Positions 9,312-18,175 of a stretch of DNA of 64,000 nt are shown here, piece by piece (position 1 is the stretch's first letter; every line of letters begins with the position of its first letter). The translations under genes and the position numbers were made by a program. The notes under the pieces are model-generated. The model saw nothing but the letters and a program-made list of their open reading frames with translations, made no database searches and had not been told where the DNA came from. The DNA is from Flavobacteriales bacterium 34_180_T64 (GTDB lineage Bacteria > Bacteroidota > Bacteroidia > Flavobacteriales > Flavobacteriaceae): the NCBI GenBank assembly GCA_002162765.1, contig MAAR01000011.1, positions 1-64,000 on the forward strand, in the 5' to 3' direction.

Positions 9312-9893
9312 TTAACCATGGATGGTTTCTGATTTGCCTAAATCTTTCATGATTTCAGCTTCATAGTCTAGAAGCTGTAGCCACTTTTTATCAACGTCTT
9401 CGCGATTGCCATATTGTCTTGCAAACCCTAAAAACATGGTATAATGATTGGCTTCACTTACCATAAGATTTCTATAAAATTCAGCCAATTCTTTATCCTT
9501 TAATTCTTCAGATAGCAATCTAAAACGCTCGCAACTTCGCGCTTCAATTAGAGCTGCATATAATAGTCGATGTACCAGCTGTGTAGTTCTACTGCCACCT
9601 TTTGGGAAAAATTTCACCAATTGTATGACATAATCATCTTTTCTATCACGACCAAGTGTCCATCCATTGGCTATTATTCTATCATGAACCATCTTAAAAT
9701 GCGAAATTTCTTCTTTGACTAAGGCAATCATTTCCTGGATTAATTCTGTATATTCAGGAAAACTAACAATCAAAGAAATGGCGGTACTTGCGGCTTTTTG
9801 CTCGCAATACGCATGATCTGTAAGAATGTCTTCTATATTTTTTTCAACAATATTGACCCAACGCGGATCTGTAGGTAATTTTAAACCAAGCAT
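9312..9893 (-). CDS. miaE: tRNA-(ms2io6A)-hydroxylase MiaE
   Basis: This is a 193-residue ferritin-like diiron protein of the family that hydroxylates the isopentenyl group of ms2i6A37 in tRNA. The helical bundle carries the expected iron ligands: CEQKAA near residue 32, EEISHFKMVH (an ExxH pair) near 65, EARSCERF near 118 and EANHYTMF near 148. The length fits the family. It is the last gene of a minus-strand group; its ATG comes one base after the stop of the preceding lipoprotein gene. Function is assigned by family motifs. Confidence 0.88.
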   Translation of the reverse strand: MLGLKLPTDPRWVNIVEKNIEDILTDHAYCEQKAASTAISLIVSFPEYTELIQEMIALVKEEISHFKMVHDRIIANGWTLGRDRKDDYVIQLVKFFPKGGSRTTQLVHRLLYAALIEARSCERFRLLSEELKDKELAEFYRNLMVSEANHYTMFLGFARQYGNREDVDKKWLQLLDYEAEIMKDLGKSETIHG

Positions 9894-9894
9894 A

Positions 9895-10452
9895 TTAACT
9901 CTCTTCTATTAAATTAAATTGTTCTTTGCCTTCCATATCAACAACCATTTGAAATAACTTATAATTATTCGTTTGTGGGTTTATAAAGGAAATATGAAAA
10001 CGAGCGAATTTTGAATTTGTTTCAGCCTGATTTAACCATACATGTTCTAAGGTTGCATTGTCCCAAAATAGGTCAGAATGAATAGGTTTAAATTTTTCAG
10101 TAGTAATGAGTGTATTATAGACCTGTTTTGTTGCAAATTGAATTGAGATTTCAGATTCAAATACTCGATGATAATCTGTTCGACTACTGCGATTCGTTTT
10201 ATTAGAAGCTATTAAAACATTTTGATGCATTAATGAATAATTCCTAACCTTGACTAATAATTGTTTTCCTATTAAGGTGTCCTTTGATGTTTCTGTATAC
10301 TGTTTAGGATAGTAATTTATTAAATCAGATGAAGTTTGATTCTTAGTATATTCTGTCACTGCTTTCTCAATTGATTCTTTAGAGCTTTGTCTACCATCAC
10401 AACTCATAAACAAGAGCGTAAATAGGCTAATTATGAAGATGATTTTTTTCAT
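9895..10452 (-). CDS. Lipoprotein of unknown function
   Basis: This 185-residue protein begins with a lipoprotein signal peptide, MKKIIFIISLFTLLFMSC, with Cys18 as the expected lipidation site. The acidic or polar residues after the cysteine (DGRQSS) would suit transport to the outer membrane. The rest is mixed alpha/beta with no recognisable family. It sits between dnaX and miaE with one-base gaps on both sides, so it is translated from the same message. Neither neighbour explains its role. The short spacing suggests the three genes form a stable operon. Confidence 0.6.
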   Translation of the reverse strand: MKKIIFIISLFTLLFMSCDGRQSSKESIEKAVTEYTKNQTSSDLINYYPKQYTETSKDTLIGKQLLVKVRNYSLMHQNVLIASNKTNRSSRTDYHRVFESEISIQFATKQVYNTLITTEKFKPIHSDLFWDNATLEHVWLNQAETNSKFARFHISFINPQTNNYKLFQMVVDMEGKEQFNLIEES

Positions 10453-10453
10453 G

Positions 10454-12184
10454 CTAATTAATATCTAAGCCAAATGATTTCTTTAAGAGTTCAATATTTG
10501 GATTTTTTTCTTTTAATTTTTCATACTTCTCCTTAGAATTATAGATGTATTTTTTATCTAATTCTTCATTAACAGATATCCGCAATTTTAAATCATAATT
10601 CCGGAGCGATTTACGTAAAAATTCCATTAATGGGAATTGTGCTCTTTCCAATTCTATTTTCAAAGTTTCATTAGGGAATATAAGTCCAATGTCTGTTCCA
10701 TTGAGCTTTGGAACATCCATTTCCAAAATAGAAGCCATAATTTTTTCACCCTTTTTGTTCAAATTAGAAATGTAAGCCTCCCAAGCTTTCATGAAATTTT
10801 CAACGGTAAATTCTTCTTTTGGCAAATCATCCTCATCAATGATGACTTCCATTTGTCTGATTTGATGCTCTTTTTTTGCTCGAATACTTCTTAAGGAAAG
10901 ACCAGATGTCCTTGTGCTATCCTTTTTTAATGCAATTTTGGGTTGGCTTTCTGCTACAACTGCAGATTCTAATTCTACGTCTTTAATTGGTTCCGGACTT
11001 GGAATTTCAATGCGCGCTTTCTGTTTAATTGGTACATCTGGAATATTAACAGGAATAGGAGTGATGCCCTTGGTTCTAAAGTAAGAAGGAGGAATTATGA
11101 AACGACTGCTATTTTTTTTTTCTCCATCATAAGTGATAGAGGCTAATTGCATAAGGCATAATTCAACAAGTAGTCGTTGATTTTTGCTGCTTTTATATTT
11201 GAGATCACATTCATTTGCGAGTTCAATACCTTTTAGCAAAAATCCTTGAGAAGTTTTTTGCGATTGCTCAAGGTATTTATTGGTTGTGTCTTCTCCAACT
11301 TCAAGAAGTTCCACGGTTTGAGGGTTTTTACAAACTAACAAATCTCTAAAATGAGATGCAAGTCCTGATATAAAATGGTGTCCATCAAAACCTTTAGATA
11401 AAGTAGCATTGAATTGTAATAGCAATTCTGGGATTTTGTTATTTAATATTAGATCGGTACTCGTAAAATAAGTTTCGTAATCTAAAACATTCAAATTTTC
11501 TGTAACAGCTTGACGTGTTAAGGTCTTACCAGAAAAACTAACCACACGATCAAAAATAGATAAGGCATCACGCATTGCGCCATCAGCCTTTTGAGCTATA
11601 ATATGTAAGGCATCATCTTCAGCTGTGACGCCTTGTTCTTTAGCAATATATTTTAAATAAGCTTTGGCATCTTTAACAGTTATACGCTTGAAGTCAAAAA
11701 TTTGACAACGCGACAAAATGGTAGGTATAATTTTATGCTTTTCAGTCGTTGCTAAAATGAAAATGCAATGTTTTGGAGGCTCTTCAAGCGTTTTCAAAAA
11801 TGCATTGAATGCAGCTTGAGACAACATATGCACCTCATCAATTATATAGACTTTATATTTTCCAATCTGCGGAGGTATTCTTACCTGATCTGTTAAGCTT
11901 CTAATATCATCAACAGAGTTGTTTGAAGCAGCATCTAATTCGAATATATTAAAAGCAAAATCCTCGTCACCTTTCTCTGTACCATCACTATTAATCATTT
12001 TAGCTAAAATTCGAGCACAAGTTGTTTTGCCAACACCGCGAGGTCCAGTAAATAAAAGCGCTTGCGCTAAATGATTATGATTTATAGCATTGGTTAACGT
12101 ATTCGTAATAGCTTGCTGACCTACAACGTCATTAAACGTTTGAGGCCTGTATTTGCGAGCTGATACTACGAAGTGTTCCATCAT
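10454..12184 (-). CDS. dnaX: DNA polymerase III subunit gamma/tau
   Basis: This is the clamp-loader ATPase of the replisome. The N-terminal half has ARKYRPQTFNDVVGQ near residue 10, Walker A GPRGVGKTT near 45, the DEVH(M) box near 107 and sensor 1 (ATTEKHK) near 140. The four zinc-binding cysteines seen in most DnaX proteins after Walker A are absent, replaced by a segment ending in FELDAASNNSVDDIR, as usual for Bacteroidota. The C-terminal third is a charged linker plus a tau-like domain of 576 residues in total. Two adjacent ATGs (12184, 12181) are possible starts. A perfect 15-bp palindrome (CTGAATT, T, AATTCAG at 12188-12202) sits 3 bp upstream of the start. Confidence 0.93.
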   Translation of the reverse strand: MMEHFVVSARKYRPQTFNDVVGQQAITNTLTNAINHNHLAQALLFTGPRGVGKTTCARILAKMINSDGTEKGDEDFAFNIFELDAASNNSVDDIRSLTDQVRIPPQIGKYKVYIIDEVHMLSQAAFNAFLKTLEEPPKHCIFILATTEKHKIIPTILSRCQIFDFKRITVKDAKAYLKYIAKEQGVTAEDDALHIIAQKADGAMRDALSIFDRVVSFSGKTLTRQAVTENLNVLDYETYFTSTDLILNNKIPELLLQFNATLSKGFDGHHFISGLASHFRDLLVCKNPQTVELLEVGEDTTNKYLEQSQKTSQGFLLKGIELANECDLKYKSSKNQRLLVELCLMQLASITYDGEKKNSSRFIIPPSYFRTKGITPIPVNIPDVPIKQKARIEIPSPEPIKDVELESAVVAESQPKIALKKDSTRTSGLSLRSIRAKKEHQIRQMEVIIDEDDLPKEEFTVENFMKAWEAYISNLNKKGEKIMASILEMDVPKLNGTDIGLIFPNETLKIELERAQFPLMEFLRKSLRNYDLKLRISVNEELDKKYIYNSKEKYEKLKEKNPNIELLKKSFGLDIN

Positions 12185-12303
12185 ATGCTGAATTTAATTC
12201 AGTATTTTTCAACACTGAACTTTTAGCTTAACAAAGTTAAAAAATCAACTCAAAATTAAGAATTAAGTCTGTTATATTTAAGACTAGTTATTAACAATTT
12301 ATG

Positions 12304-12311
12304 TACTTTTG
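12304..12311 (+). promoter_or_regulatory. Promoter -7 element of rnpB (TACTTTTG)
   Basis: TACTTTTG is an exact match to the Bacteroidota -7 pattern TAnnTTTG. It ends six bases before the predicted 5' end of the RNase P RNA at 12317, the expected distance to a start site. No clear -33 TTG is visible at the right spacing. Confidence 0.7.
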
Positions 12312-12316
12312 CGCCT

Positions 12317-12626
12317 AAGTAAATCGCCTTATCGCTGTTCGATTTATCGAATGGAGGAAAGTCCGAACACCATAGTGCAGCATAATGGTTAACAGCCATC
12401 GGTCGAAAGATTAGGAAAAGTGCAACAGAAAGAATGTACAGGTCATGCTGTAGTGAAACCAGGTAAACTCTATGCGGTGCAATGTCATGTAAACTAGCGT
12501 TTGAGAACGGCACGTTCGATGCTAGAGGGTAGGCAGCTAAAGTGTGCTGGTAACAGTAAACTCAGATAAATGATAAGGACTCTTTTATTAGAGTACAGAA
12601 TTCGGCTTATAGATTTGCTTGTCTAT
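12317..12626 (+). ncRNA. rnpB: RNase P RNA
   Basis: This is the catalytic RNA that matures tRNA 5' ends. The universally conserved P4 strands are present: GGAGGAAAGTCC at 12353-12364 and ACAGAATTCGGCTTA at 12595-12609. Helix P1 can be drawn between 12317-12325 (AAGTAAATC) and 12612-12620 (GATTTGCTT) with nine pairs including one wobble. The total length of about 310 bases is a little short of E. coli (377) but within the type A range. A TAnnTTTG promoter lies directly upstream and a strong terminator directly downstream. The precise 3' end is uncertain by a few bases. Confidence 0.93.
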
Positions 12627-12628
12627 AA

Positions 12629-12660
12629 AAAAACCCTTCAAATTACGAAGGGTTTTTTGC
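12629..12660. terminator. Rho-independent terminator after rnpB
   Basis: AACCCTTC (12632-12639) and GAAGGGTT (12647-12654) form an 8-bp stem with A and T runs on both sides. It terminates rnpB and can also serve the convergent secreted-protein gene ending at 12688. Confidence 0.85.
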
Positions 12661-12687
12661 ATTTACAGTAAGTAATAAGTTCGGTAA

Positions 12688-13461
12688 TTATTTTTTTGGA
12701 TAGTAGCTCAAGTCAGGACGAATAGTTCCTTCAACCTGATCATATTTTGTTGTCAATTTGATAACATTAAAGAAAGTTGCATCTTTTTCATCTCCTAAAA
12801 GTTTATCATTTTCCATACCTCCTTGTGCGATAGACATATCGCTAGTTCCTGCAATCGACACCATAAAATAACTTTCCTCACTGCCAAATCCACTATGATA
12901 AACACTATAGCCATTTTTAACACCTTTAGCTTCAAATAACTTTTTTACACCTTCCATAGCTTCTCCCATTGCTTTTCCGTCTTTTGGTGCATAGTATAAA
13001 AAATGATACTCGCGATGGTTTTTTCCTTCAGAAGAATACCCTTCAGGATGGTAAGATAATGCAGGTATATAGTGCGTTATACTATTACTATGTGAATCAT
13101 AGCATTCATCCATTTTGTCAAACATAGCACCAGCAGCTTCTTTACCCATTTTTTCAAAAAGTTCAGCAAAAATATTCTTATCTAATTCAGCCATGTTTTC
13201 TATTTGAGATACAAACACATAGCGTCCATCTTCTATACTAATAGCTGTCCAATCGACACCTTGTACATTGTGTTTTTCGCAGTTTTCTTTCAATTGTTTC
13301 GCAAGCTTCTCATACTGTGGCATCATAGCAAACTTGACATTGTCAGTGTGTACACTAAACATTATTGGAGCATCTTCTTTTTTTTCTTCTTGAGCAAAAG
13401 AAATGTTACATGTAAATAGAGCTAGTACTAAGATGAGTAGCCCACGATTTAATAATTTCAT
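12688..13461 (-). CDS. Secreted protein of unknown function
   Basis: This 257-residue protein has a signal peptide ending in CNISFAQ, followed by an acidic stretch (EEKKEDA). The mature part appears to hold two related halves. Each has a strand-helix-strand pattern with a phrase about motion or measurement over time (VSQIENMAELD and VSIAGTSDMSIA). This resembles a duplicated ferredoxin-like or dimeric alpha-beta barrel fold, but the resemblance is only visual. It is probably periplasmic or secreted. It is transcribed alone, with 175 bp of non-coding DNA upstream and the rnpB terminator downstream. No catalytic motif was recognised. Confidence 0.6.
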   Translation of the reverse strand: MKLLNRGLLILVLALFTCNISFAQEEKKEDAPIMFSVHTDNVKFAMMPQYEKLAKQLKENCEKHNVQGVDWTAISIEDGRYVFVSQIENMAELDKNIFAELFEKMGKEAAGAMFDKMDECYDSHSNSITHYIPALSYHPEGYSSEGKNHREYHFLYYAPKDGKAMGEAMEGVKKLFEAKGVKNGYSVYHSGFGSEESYFMVSIAGTSDMSIAQGGMENDKLLGDEKDATFFNVIKLTTKYDQVEGTIRPDLSYYPKK

Positions 13462-13636
13462 AATTGTTGGTTTTGGTTAATATATCTGTTGAATTAATAT
13501 TCAAAAATCAACCATATCAAAATGTAGTGGTAAAAAAGAGGCAACGGTTAAACTATTTATACGCTTTGAGGAAATGCGTAATAGGGAGTAATATTACTAA
13601 GTTACTAAAAAAAAATGAAATACAGAAAAATACTAC

Positions 13637-14176
13637 TTACTCATGCTCAAAAAAACTAAATACATTACCACCATAATGTTTTGAATAGCGGAAATTTTCA
13701 AGTTGAGATAAATTTGTCTGTTTAGAGTGTTCAACAATTAATAGTCCCTCTTTTTCAAGAAGATTATTTTTAAAAATAAGTTTGGGGATACTTGCAAATT
13801 GTACATCCGTAAAAGCATATGGAGGATCAGCAAATATTACAGTGGCTTGTGATTTTGTTTTTTCCAAAAACTTAAAGACATCACTTTTAATAGTATTAAT
13901 ACTCATTTCAAAGAGGTCTGCCGTTTCATTTATGAATTTGATGCATCCAAAATGTGCATCCACTGAAGTAATATTCTCAGTACCTCTTGATGCAAATTCG
14001 TAACTAATGCTACCGGTTCCGGCAAATAAATCTAATACGCTAATGTCATCGAAATAATAGTGGTTATTAATGATGTTAAATAAAGCCTCTTTGGCCATAT
14101 CTGTAGTTGGACGCACTGGCAGCTTTTTTGGTGCATTTATACGTCGTCCTTTATATTGTCCTGAAATGATTCGCAT
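13637..14176 (-). CDS. rsmD: 16S rRNA (guanine(966)-N2)-methyltransferase RsmD
   Basis: This 179-residue SAM-dependent methyltransferase begins with the family signature MRIISGQYKGRRINAP. The segment RPTTDMAKEALFNI follows near residue 22. The SAM-binding motif is VLDLFAGTGSISYE near 47-60, and the catalytic DPPY motif is in IFADPPYAF near 114-122. It methylates G966 of 16S rRNA during 30S assembly. The start ATG overlaps the stop of the upstream DUF3822 gene by one base, showing translational coupling within a three-gene minus-strand operon. Confidence 0.93.
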   Translation of the reverse strand: MRIISGQYKGRRINAPKKLPVRPTTDMAKEALFNIINNHYYFDDISVLDLFAGTGSISYEFASRGTENITSVDAHFGCIKFINETADLFEMSINTIKSDVFKFLEKTKSQATVIFADPPYAFTDVQFASIPKLIFKNNLLEKEGLLIVEHSKQTNLSQLENFRYSKHYGGNVFSFFEHE

Positions 14177-15036
14177 TAAAAACTATTGAGTATTATGAAG
14201 TGATTGTAATTGCTAAATGGTTCAATATTTGAAGCATATTTAAATGTCTTAATTGGCTGTATAAATTCGATATGTCTTATGTATTTATATAATATTTTAT
14301 AATTAGCATCATTTTTATGTATTGAACCAGTTAAGACTACTTTTAAATGCTCTTGGTCTAAATGAAGTTGTTCTAAAGTAAATAAGATATAATAGATAAA
14401 ATCCTCAACGCTATCGTATTCGAAGGCATTATAAAAGATCAAAGCACCATTCTCAATTAATATTATTTCTAAGTGGTTTTTCTCAACATTAATATAAAAC
14501 CTTGACTCTTTAGCACTTAATTCTGTTTTAAGTAATGTTTCAATTAATATAGTTGAAGCGTGTTTAAATTCAAATGCTCCAAATTTGTCGAAGATGTAAT
14601 TATTAATATTAACTAATGGAACATAGACATTGACACTGTCATTAATTTCAATCTGATCATGTGTTATATAATCAGTTTTTAATATTTTGGCATTAAATTT
14701 TAAATAGTCAGCACTGTTTTGTTCATTAAAAAGAAGCTTAGGGACTATGCTTGATAGCTGGTTATGATAAATTAATAAAACAGTCTCAAATTGGCCAGAA
14801 TAAGTTGAATTCGTATCAAAAATTGTTGATAATCGATCTAGAAGCACCTGTGGCGTCAATTTTTTATCAAAGTCTATCTGCTGAAAATGTTCAATAACAT
14901 TTGATTGACTATTTAGAACACAAAAAGAAAGTCCACTCAAACTAATTTGAATGGACAGTTTATTAGGTATTTGAGAATTCAAACTATTGGTCGTTTGAAT
15001 AGTTTTTTGGCCAGTTTCCATTGGTATTAATTTCAT
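14176..15036 (-). CDS. DUF3822 family protein
   Basis: This 286-residue protein belongs to the Bacteroidota-specific DUF3822 group, which has an actin-like (ASKHA) look. It has SIQISLSGLSFCVLN near residue 30, repeated YxPLVNINNYIFD-like strands mid-protein, and VVLTGSIHKND near 235. There is no signal peptide or membrane segment. The ATG at 15036 makes it overlap the upstream membrane-protein gene by 53 bp. An in-frame ATG at 15021 or a TTG just after the upstream stop (about 14982) would shorten or remove the overlap, so the true start is uncertain. It is coupled to rsmD, a conserved pairing I recall from related genomes. The function is unknown. Confidence 0.75.
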   Translation of the reverse strand: MKLIPMETGQKTIQTTNSLNSQIPNKLSIQISLSGLSFCVLNSQSNVIEHFQQIDFDKKLTPQVLLDRLSTIFDTNSTYSGQFETVLLIYHNQLSSIVPKLLFNEQNSADYLKFNAKILKTDYITHDQIEINDSVNVYVPLVNINNYIFDKFGAFEFKHASTILIETLLKTELSAKESRFYINVEKNHLEIILIENGALIFYNAFEYDSVEDFIYYILFTLEQLHLDQEHLKVVLTGSIHKNDANYKILYKYIRHIEFIQPIKTFKYASNIEPFSNYNHFIILNSF

Positions 15037-15712
15037 CCATTGATCCTACAGTAATTGCAGGGCCATTTACACCATCAACAAGTTGTACTTCATTTTCTTT
15101 TGAAACTAAGTTTTTATCTTGATCATATAAAAGAACCGATTTTTGTACCGATGCTTCGAATACTGGAATTTCTTCTAACATACCAGCTTTCAATACAAAT
15201 TTAGCTCCAGGCTCACCAACAGGCACATCCATCATGGTTTGATATCGAGAATCTGTTCCGAAAAGAGAATCTTTTACTCTAACATATCCTAGGGTATCAA
15301 TAATGATTATTTCTTTTAGTGTTTCAACACCTCCAAAACGTTTTGTCATTTCTACGTCTAATATTGTAGAATCTCTACGTTGTGTAATAGTGAATTGAGC
15401 GGTATCTATAAACTTAACTAAATTATCAAAATTGTCAGTAAACTTCCCAGTAACTTGACGGTGAGCTAATTCAGCATCTCTAATATCTTTTAATTTTTCA
15501 ATTACAACAGCATAACGTTTCTTCTTTAACTGATTGAACTGAATTTCGCCATAGACAGACATAAAAGTAGAATACGCTAAAAAAGCGATTAGCCCCCAAA
15601 GTGCAATATTTAATACAGGCTTAAGCTTTTTTGGTACAAATTTGTCAATCAACCAAACGATACCGATTGTTAGAAGTATTACAATTATAATGGCAATAAT
15701 TATTGTTAACAT
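14984..15712 (-). CDS. Membrane-anchored protein of unknown function
   Basis: This 242-residue protein has two transmembrane segments at the N-terminus (about residues 2-24 and 33-52). A short coiled, charged stretch follows (EIQFNQLKKKRYAVVIEKLKDIRDAELAHRQ region, about 56-86). The remainder is a soluble domain of about 150 residues, probably periplasmic. It is the first gene of the operon with DUF3822 and rsmD. The segment around RDAELAHRQVTGKFTDNFD resembles a conserved flavobacterial hypothetical family, but no function is known to me. Confidence 0.65.
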   Translation of the reverse strand: MLTIIIAIIIVILLTIGIVWLIDKFVPKKLKPVLNIALWGLIAFLAYSTFMSVYGEIQFNQLKKKRYAVVIEKLKDIRDAELAHRQVTGKFTDNFDNLVKFIDTAQFTITQRRDSTILDVEMTKRFGGVETLKEIIIIDTLGYVRVKDSLFGTDSRYQTMMDVPVGEPGAKFVLKAGMLEEIPVFEASVQKSVLLYDQDKNLVSKENEVQLVDGVNGPAITVGSMDEINTNGNWPKNYSNDQ

Positions 15713-15860
15713 AGTTAGTTCTTTTTTTAGGTGTTACGCAAATCTACAATTTTTTTTTATTCACGAAAACCATTGCAAATAAAAATCATATAAAAACGTA
15801 AGATATAAAATTTGTTTCACATTTTTAGGGCAATATTTTTATTTTATAAAGCCTGAATGT

Positions 15861-15880
15861 GATACTATTAAAATAGTATC
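15861..15880. promoter_or_regulatory. 20-bp perfect inverted repeat upstream of the RecD-like helicase
   Basis: GATACTATT and AATAGTATC form nine-base perfect arms around two A residues, 31 bp before the helicase ATG. The symmetry and spacing fit an operator for a dimeric regulator. It is not followed by a T-run and so is not an ordinary terminator. The regulator is unknown. Confidence 0.5.
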
Positions 15881-15910
15881 TTGCCGATTGTAGATTTTTA
15901 GTATTTCAGA

Positions 15911-17341
15911 ATGAATTCATCAGAATTTTATAAACTTTTAAAAAGAAAGTTTCCATTTGAGCCAACATCAAAGCAAAATATTGTTTTGGATCAACTTGCT
16001 GAATTCGTTTTTGACCTAACTCCGAATGCACTTTATGTGTTAACAGGATATGCAGGAACAGGAAAAACGAGCATCATAGGAACATTAGTTTCCAATTTAT
16101 GGGAAACTAAAAAAAGTGCTGTACTTATGGCACCAACAGGTAGAGCAGCTAAAGTTATATCCAATTATTCAGGAAAAGAAGCATTTACGATCCATAAAAA
16201 AATATATTTTCCTAAAAAGGATAAAGGTGGTGGTGTTAAATTTGTATTGCAACCCAACAAACATCGAAATACAATCTTTATTGTTGATGAAGCCTCTATG
16301 ATTCCAGATAGTCCTGCAGATTCGAAAGTGTTTGAAAATGGATCGTTATTGGACGATTTGATGCAATATGTGTATTCAGGACATAAATGTAAATTACTCC
16401 TTATTGGAGATAAAGCTCAGTTACCACCTGTGAAATCGGATCTAAGCCCAGCTTTGAATACGCAAATGTTGGATTTAAACTATAATAAAAGAATTACCAC
16501 CATGGAATTGGATGAAGTGGTGAGACAAGAGCAAGATTCAGGAATATTAGAGAATGCAACGCGGCTAAGAGAAGCCATAGAAGACAACTTTTTTGATGCA
16601 TTTAGATTTAATTTAAATGGCTTTGTGGATATTGTTAGACTTATTGATGGTCATGAAGTTATGGATGCTATAAATGACGCTTATAGTACCAATGGACATG
16701 AAGAAACAGCGATCATAGTTAGAAGTAACAAACGTGCGAATTTATACAATCAACAAATTCGAAATCGAATTTTATACAATGAAAATGAATTAACTGTGGG
16801 TGATTTCCTAATGGTTGTAAAAAATAATTATTTTTGGATTAAGGCAACCACAGAAGCGGGATTTATTGCGAACGGAGATATCGTTCAAGTTTTAGAAATT
16901 TTCAGTATTCAAGAATTGTATGGTTTTCGTTTTGCCGAAGTTAAAGTTAAAATGGTTGATTATCCAAAAATGCGTCCTTTTGAAACGGTATTGCTATTAG
17001 ATACTATTGAAGCAGAATCACCATCATTAACATATGAAGACTCTAATAGACTGTACCAAGAAGTTCAAAAAGATTATGAAGAGGAGACTTCCAATTATCG
17101 TAAGTTTTTAAAAATTAAGGGTAATAAACATTTTAATGCATTACAAGTTAAATTTTCATACGCTATTACCTGTCATAAATCTCAAGGGGGTCAGTGGAAT
17201 ACCGTTTTTGTTGAACAGCCTTATCTTCCAAATGGGTTAGATAGAGATTATATGAGATGGTTATACACAGCTGTTACAAGAGCTAAGGATAAATTGTATC
17301 TTATTGGTTTTAAAGATGAAATTTTTGAAGAACAACTATAA
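15911..17341 (+). CDS. RecD-like ATP-dependent DNA helicase (superfamily 1, UvrD_C_2 type)
   Basis: This 476-residue helicase has all main SF1 motifs. Walker A is GYAGTGKTS (Lys52), motif Ia is MAPTGRAAKV near 74, and motif II is IVDEASMIPD near 122. Motif III is LLIGDKAQLPPV near 163. Motif V is ITCHKSQGGQW and motif VI is YTAVTRAKDKLYLIGF near the C-terminus. It is a stand-alone protein, far shorter than RecD, with no RecB or RecC next to it. It resembles the exodeoxyribonuclease V alpha-like helicases common in Flavobacteriaceae. It is likely involved in DNA repair or recombination; substrate and polarity are unknown. The gene is preceded by a 20-bp palindrome that may control it. Confidence 0.85.
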   Translation: MNSSEFYKLLKRKFPFEPTSKQNIVLDQLAEFVFDLTPNALYVLTGYAGTGKTSIIGTLVSNLWETKKSAVLMAPTGRAAKVISNYSGKEAFTIHKKIYFPKKDKGGGVKFVLQPNKHRNTIFIVDEASMIPDSPADSKVFENGSLLDDLMQYVYSGHKCKLLLIGDKAQLPPVKSDLSPALNTQMLDLNYNKRITTMELDEVVRQEQDSGILENATRLREAIEDNFFDAFRFNLNGFVDIVRLIDGHEVMDAINDAYSTNGHEETAIIVRSNKRANLYNQQIRNRILYNENELTVGDFLMVVKNNYFWIKATTEAGFIANGDIVQVLEIFSIQELYGFRFAEVKVKMVDYPKMRPFETVLLLDTIEAESPSLTYEDSNRLYQEVQKDYEEETSNYRKFLKIKGNKHFNALQVKFSYAITCHKSQGGQWNTVFVEQPYLPNGLDRDYMRWLYTAVTRAKDKLYLIGFKDEIFEEQL

Positions 17342-17416
17342 TTTGCTTTTTGAATGTTATTTTTAAACTTTATAAAAAGATTAAACCAAGTACGACTAAA
17401 ATCGCTATAAAAGTTT

Positions 17417-17424
17417 TATTTTTG
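17417..17424 (+). promoter_or_regulatory. Candidate -7 promoter element for the kdsB block (TATTTTTG)
   Basis: TATTTTTG exactly fits TAnnTTTG and lies 22 bp before the kdsB ATG. No TTG is seen at the -33 position, so the assignment is tentative. Confidence 0.4.
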
Positions 17425-17446
17425 AATTGAATTCTTTCAAGATTAT

Positions 17447-18175
17447 ATGAAAATAATTTCTATGATTCCTGCACGATATGGTGCATCTCGCTTTCCAGCG
17501 AAACTGATGCAGAACCTTGCAGGTAAAACGGTTATACTCAGGACTTATGAAGCAACTGTTGCGACAAATTTGTTTGATGATGTGTATGTTGTAACTGATA
17601 GTGATATTATTTATAATGAGATTGTTTCTAATGGTGGAAAAGCCATTATGAGCAAAAAGGAGCATCAATCTGGTAGTGATAGAATTGCTGAAGCTGTGGA
17701 AAATCTAGATGTAGACATTGTTGTAAATGTGCAAGGAGATGAACCATTTACTGAAAGAGAAAGCTTATCGAAAGTATTGGAGGTCTTTAAGGATGATGAC
17801 GCAAAACATATTGACTTAGCATCCTTAATGGTTGAAATTCATGATTGGGATGAAATAAATAATCCGAATACCGTAAAAGTAATAGTAGATCAAAATAACT
17901 TCGCCTTATATTTTTCAAGAAGTCCAATTCCGTATCCAAGAGATAAGAATGTTGGAGCCAGATATTTTAAACATAAAGGGATTTATGCTTTTAGGAAACA
18001 AGCCCTTATTGATTTTTATAAGCTTCCTATGCAATTTATTGAAGCTACGGAAAAGATAGAATGCATTAGATATCTTGAATATGGGAAGCGTATTAAAATG
18101 GTAGAAACTCATGTTGAAGGTGTAGAAATTGATACTCCTGAAGATTTAGAACGCGCAAAACGTTTATGGAAATAA
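17447..18175 (+). CDS. kdsB: 3-deoxy-manno-octulosonate cytidylyltransferase
   Basis: KdsB activates Kdo (or 8-amino-Kdo in Shewanella-type pathways) to its CMP form for lipopolysaccharide core synthesis. The 242-residue protein shows the nucleotide-binding motif [14 protein letters not shown] at the N-terminus. It also has VVTDSDII near 45, the SGSDRIAEA motif near 75, and the metal-binding NVQGDEPF near 96-103. Length and motifs are complete. It is the first gene of a tightly packed plus-strand run; the next gene begins inside its last codons (10-bp overlap). Because a KdnB-type oxidase lies three genes on, the preferred sugar may be a modified Kdo, but that is inference. Confidence 0.93.
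   Translation: MKIISMIPARYGASRFPAKLMQNLAGKTVILRTYEATVATNLFDDVYVVTDSDIIYNEIVSNGGKAIMSKKEHQSGSDRIAEAVENLDVDIVVNVQGDEPFTERESLSKVLEVFKDDDAKHIDLASLMVEIHDWDEINNPNTVKVIVDQNNFALYFSRSPIPYPRDKNVGARYFKHKGIYAFRKQALIDFYKLPMQFIEATEKIECIRYLEYGKRIKMVETHVEGVEIDTPEDLERAKRLWK

Noticed and set aside
12256..12513. An 85-codon minus-strand reading frame
   Set aside because: It is antisense to the RNase P RNA, whose P4 and P1 elements are clear.
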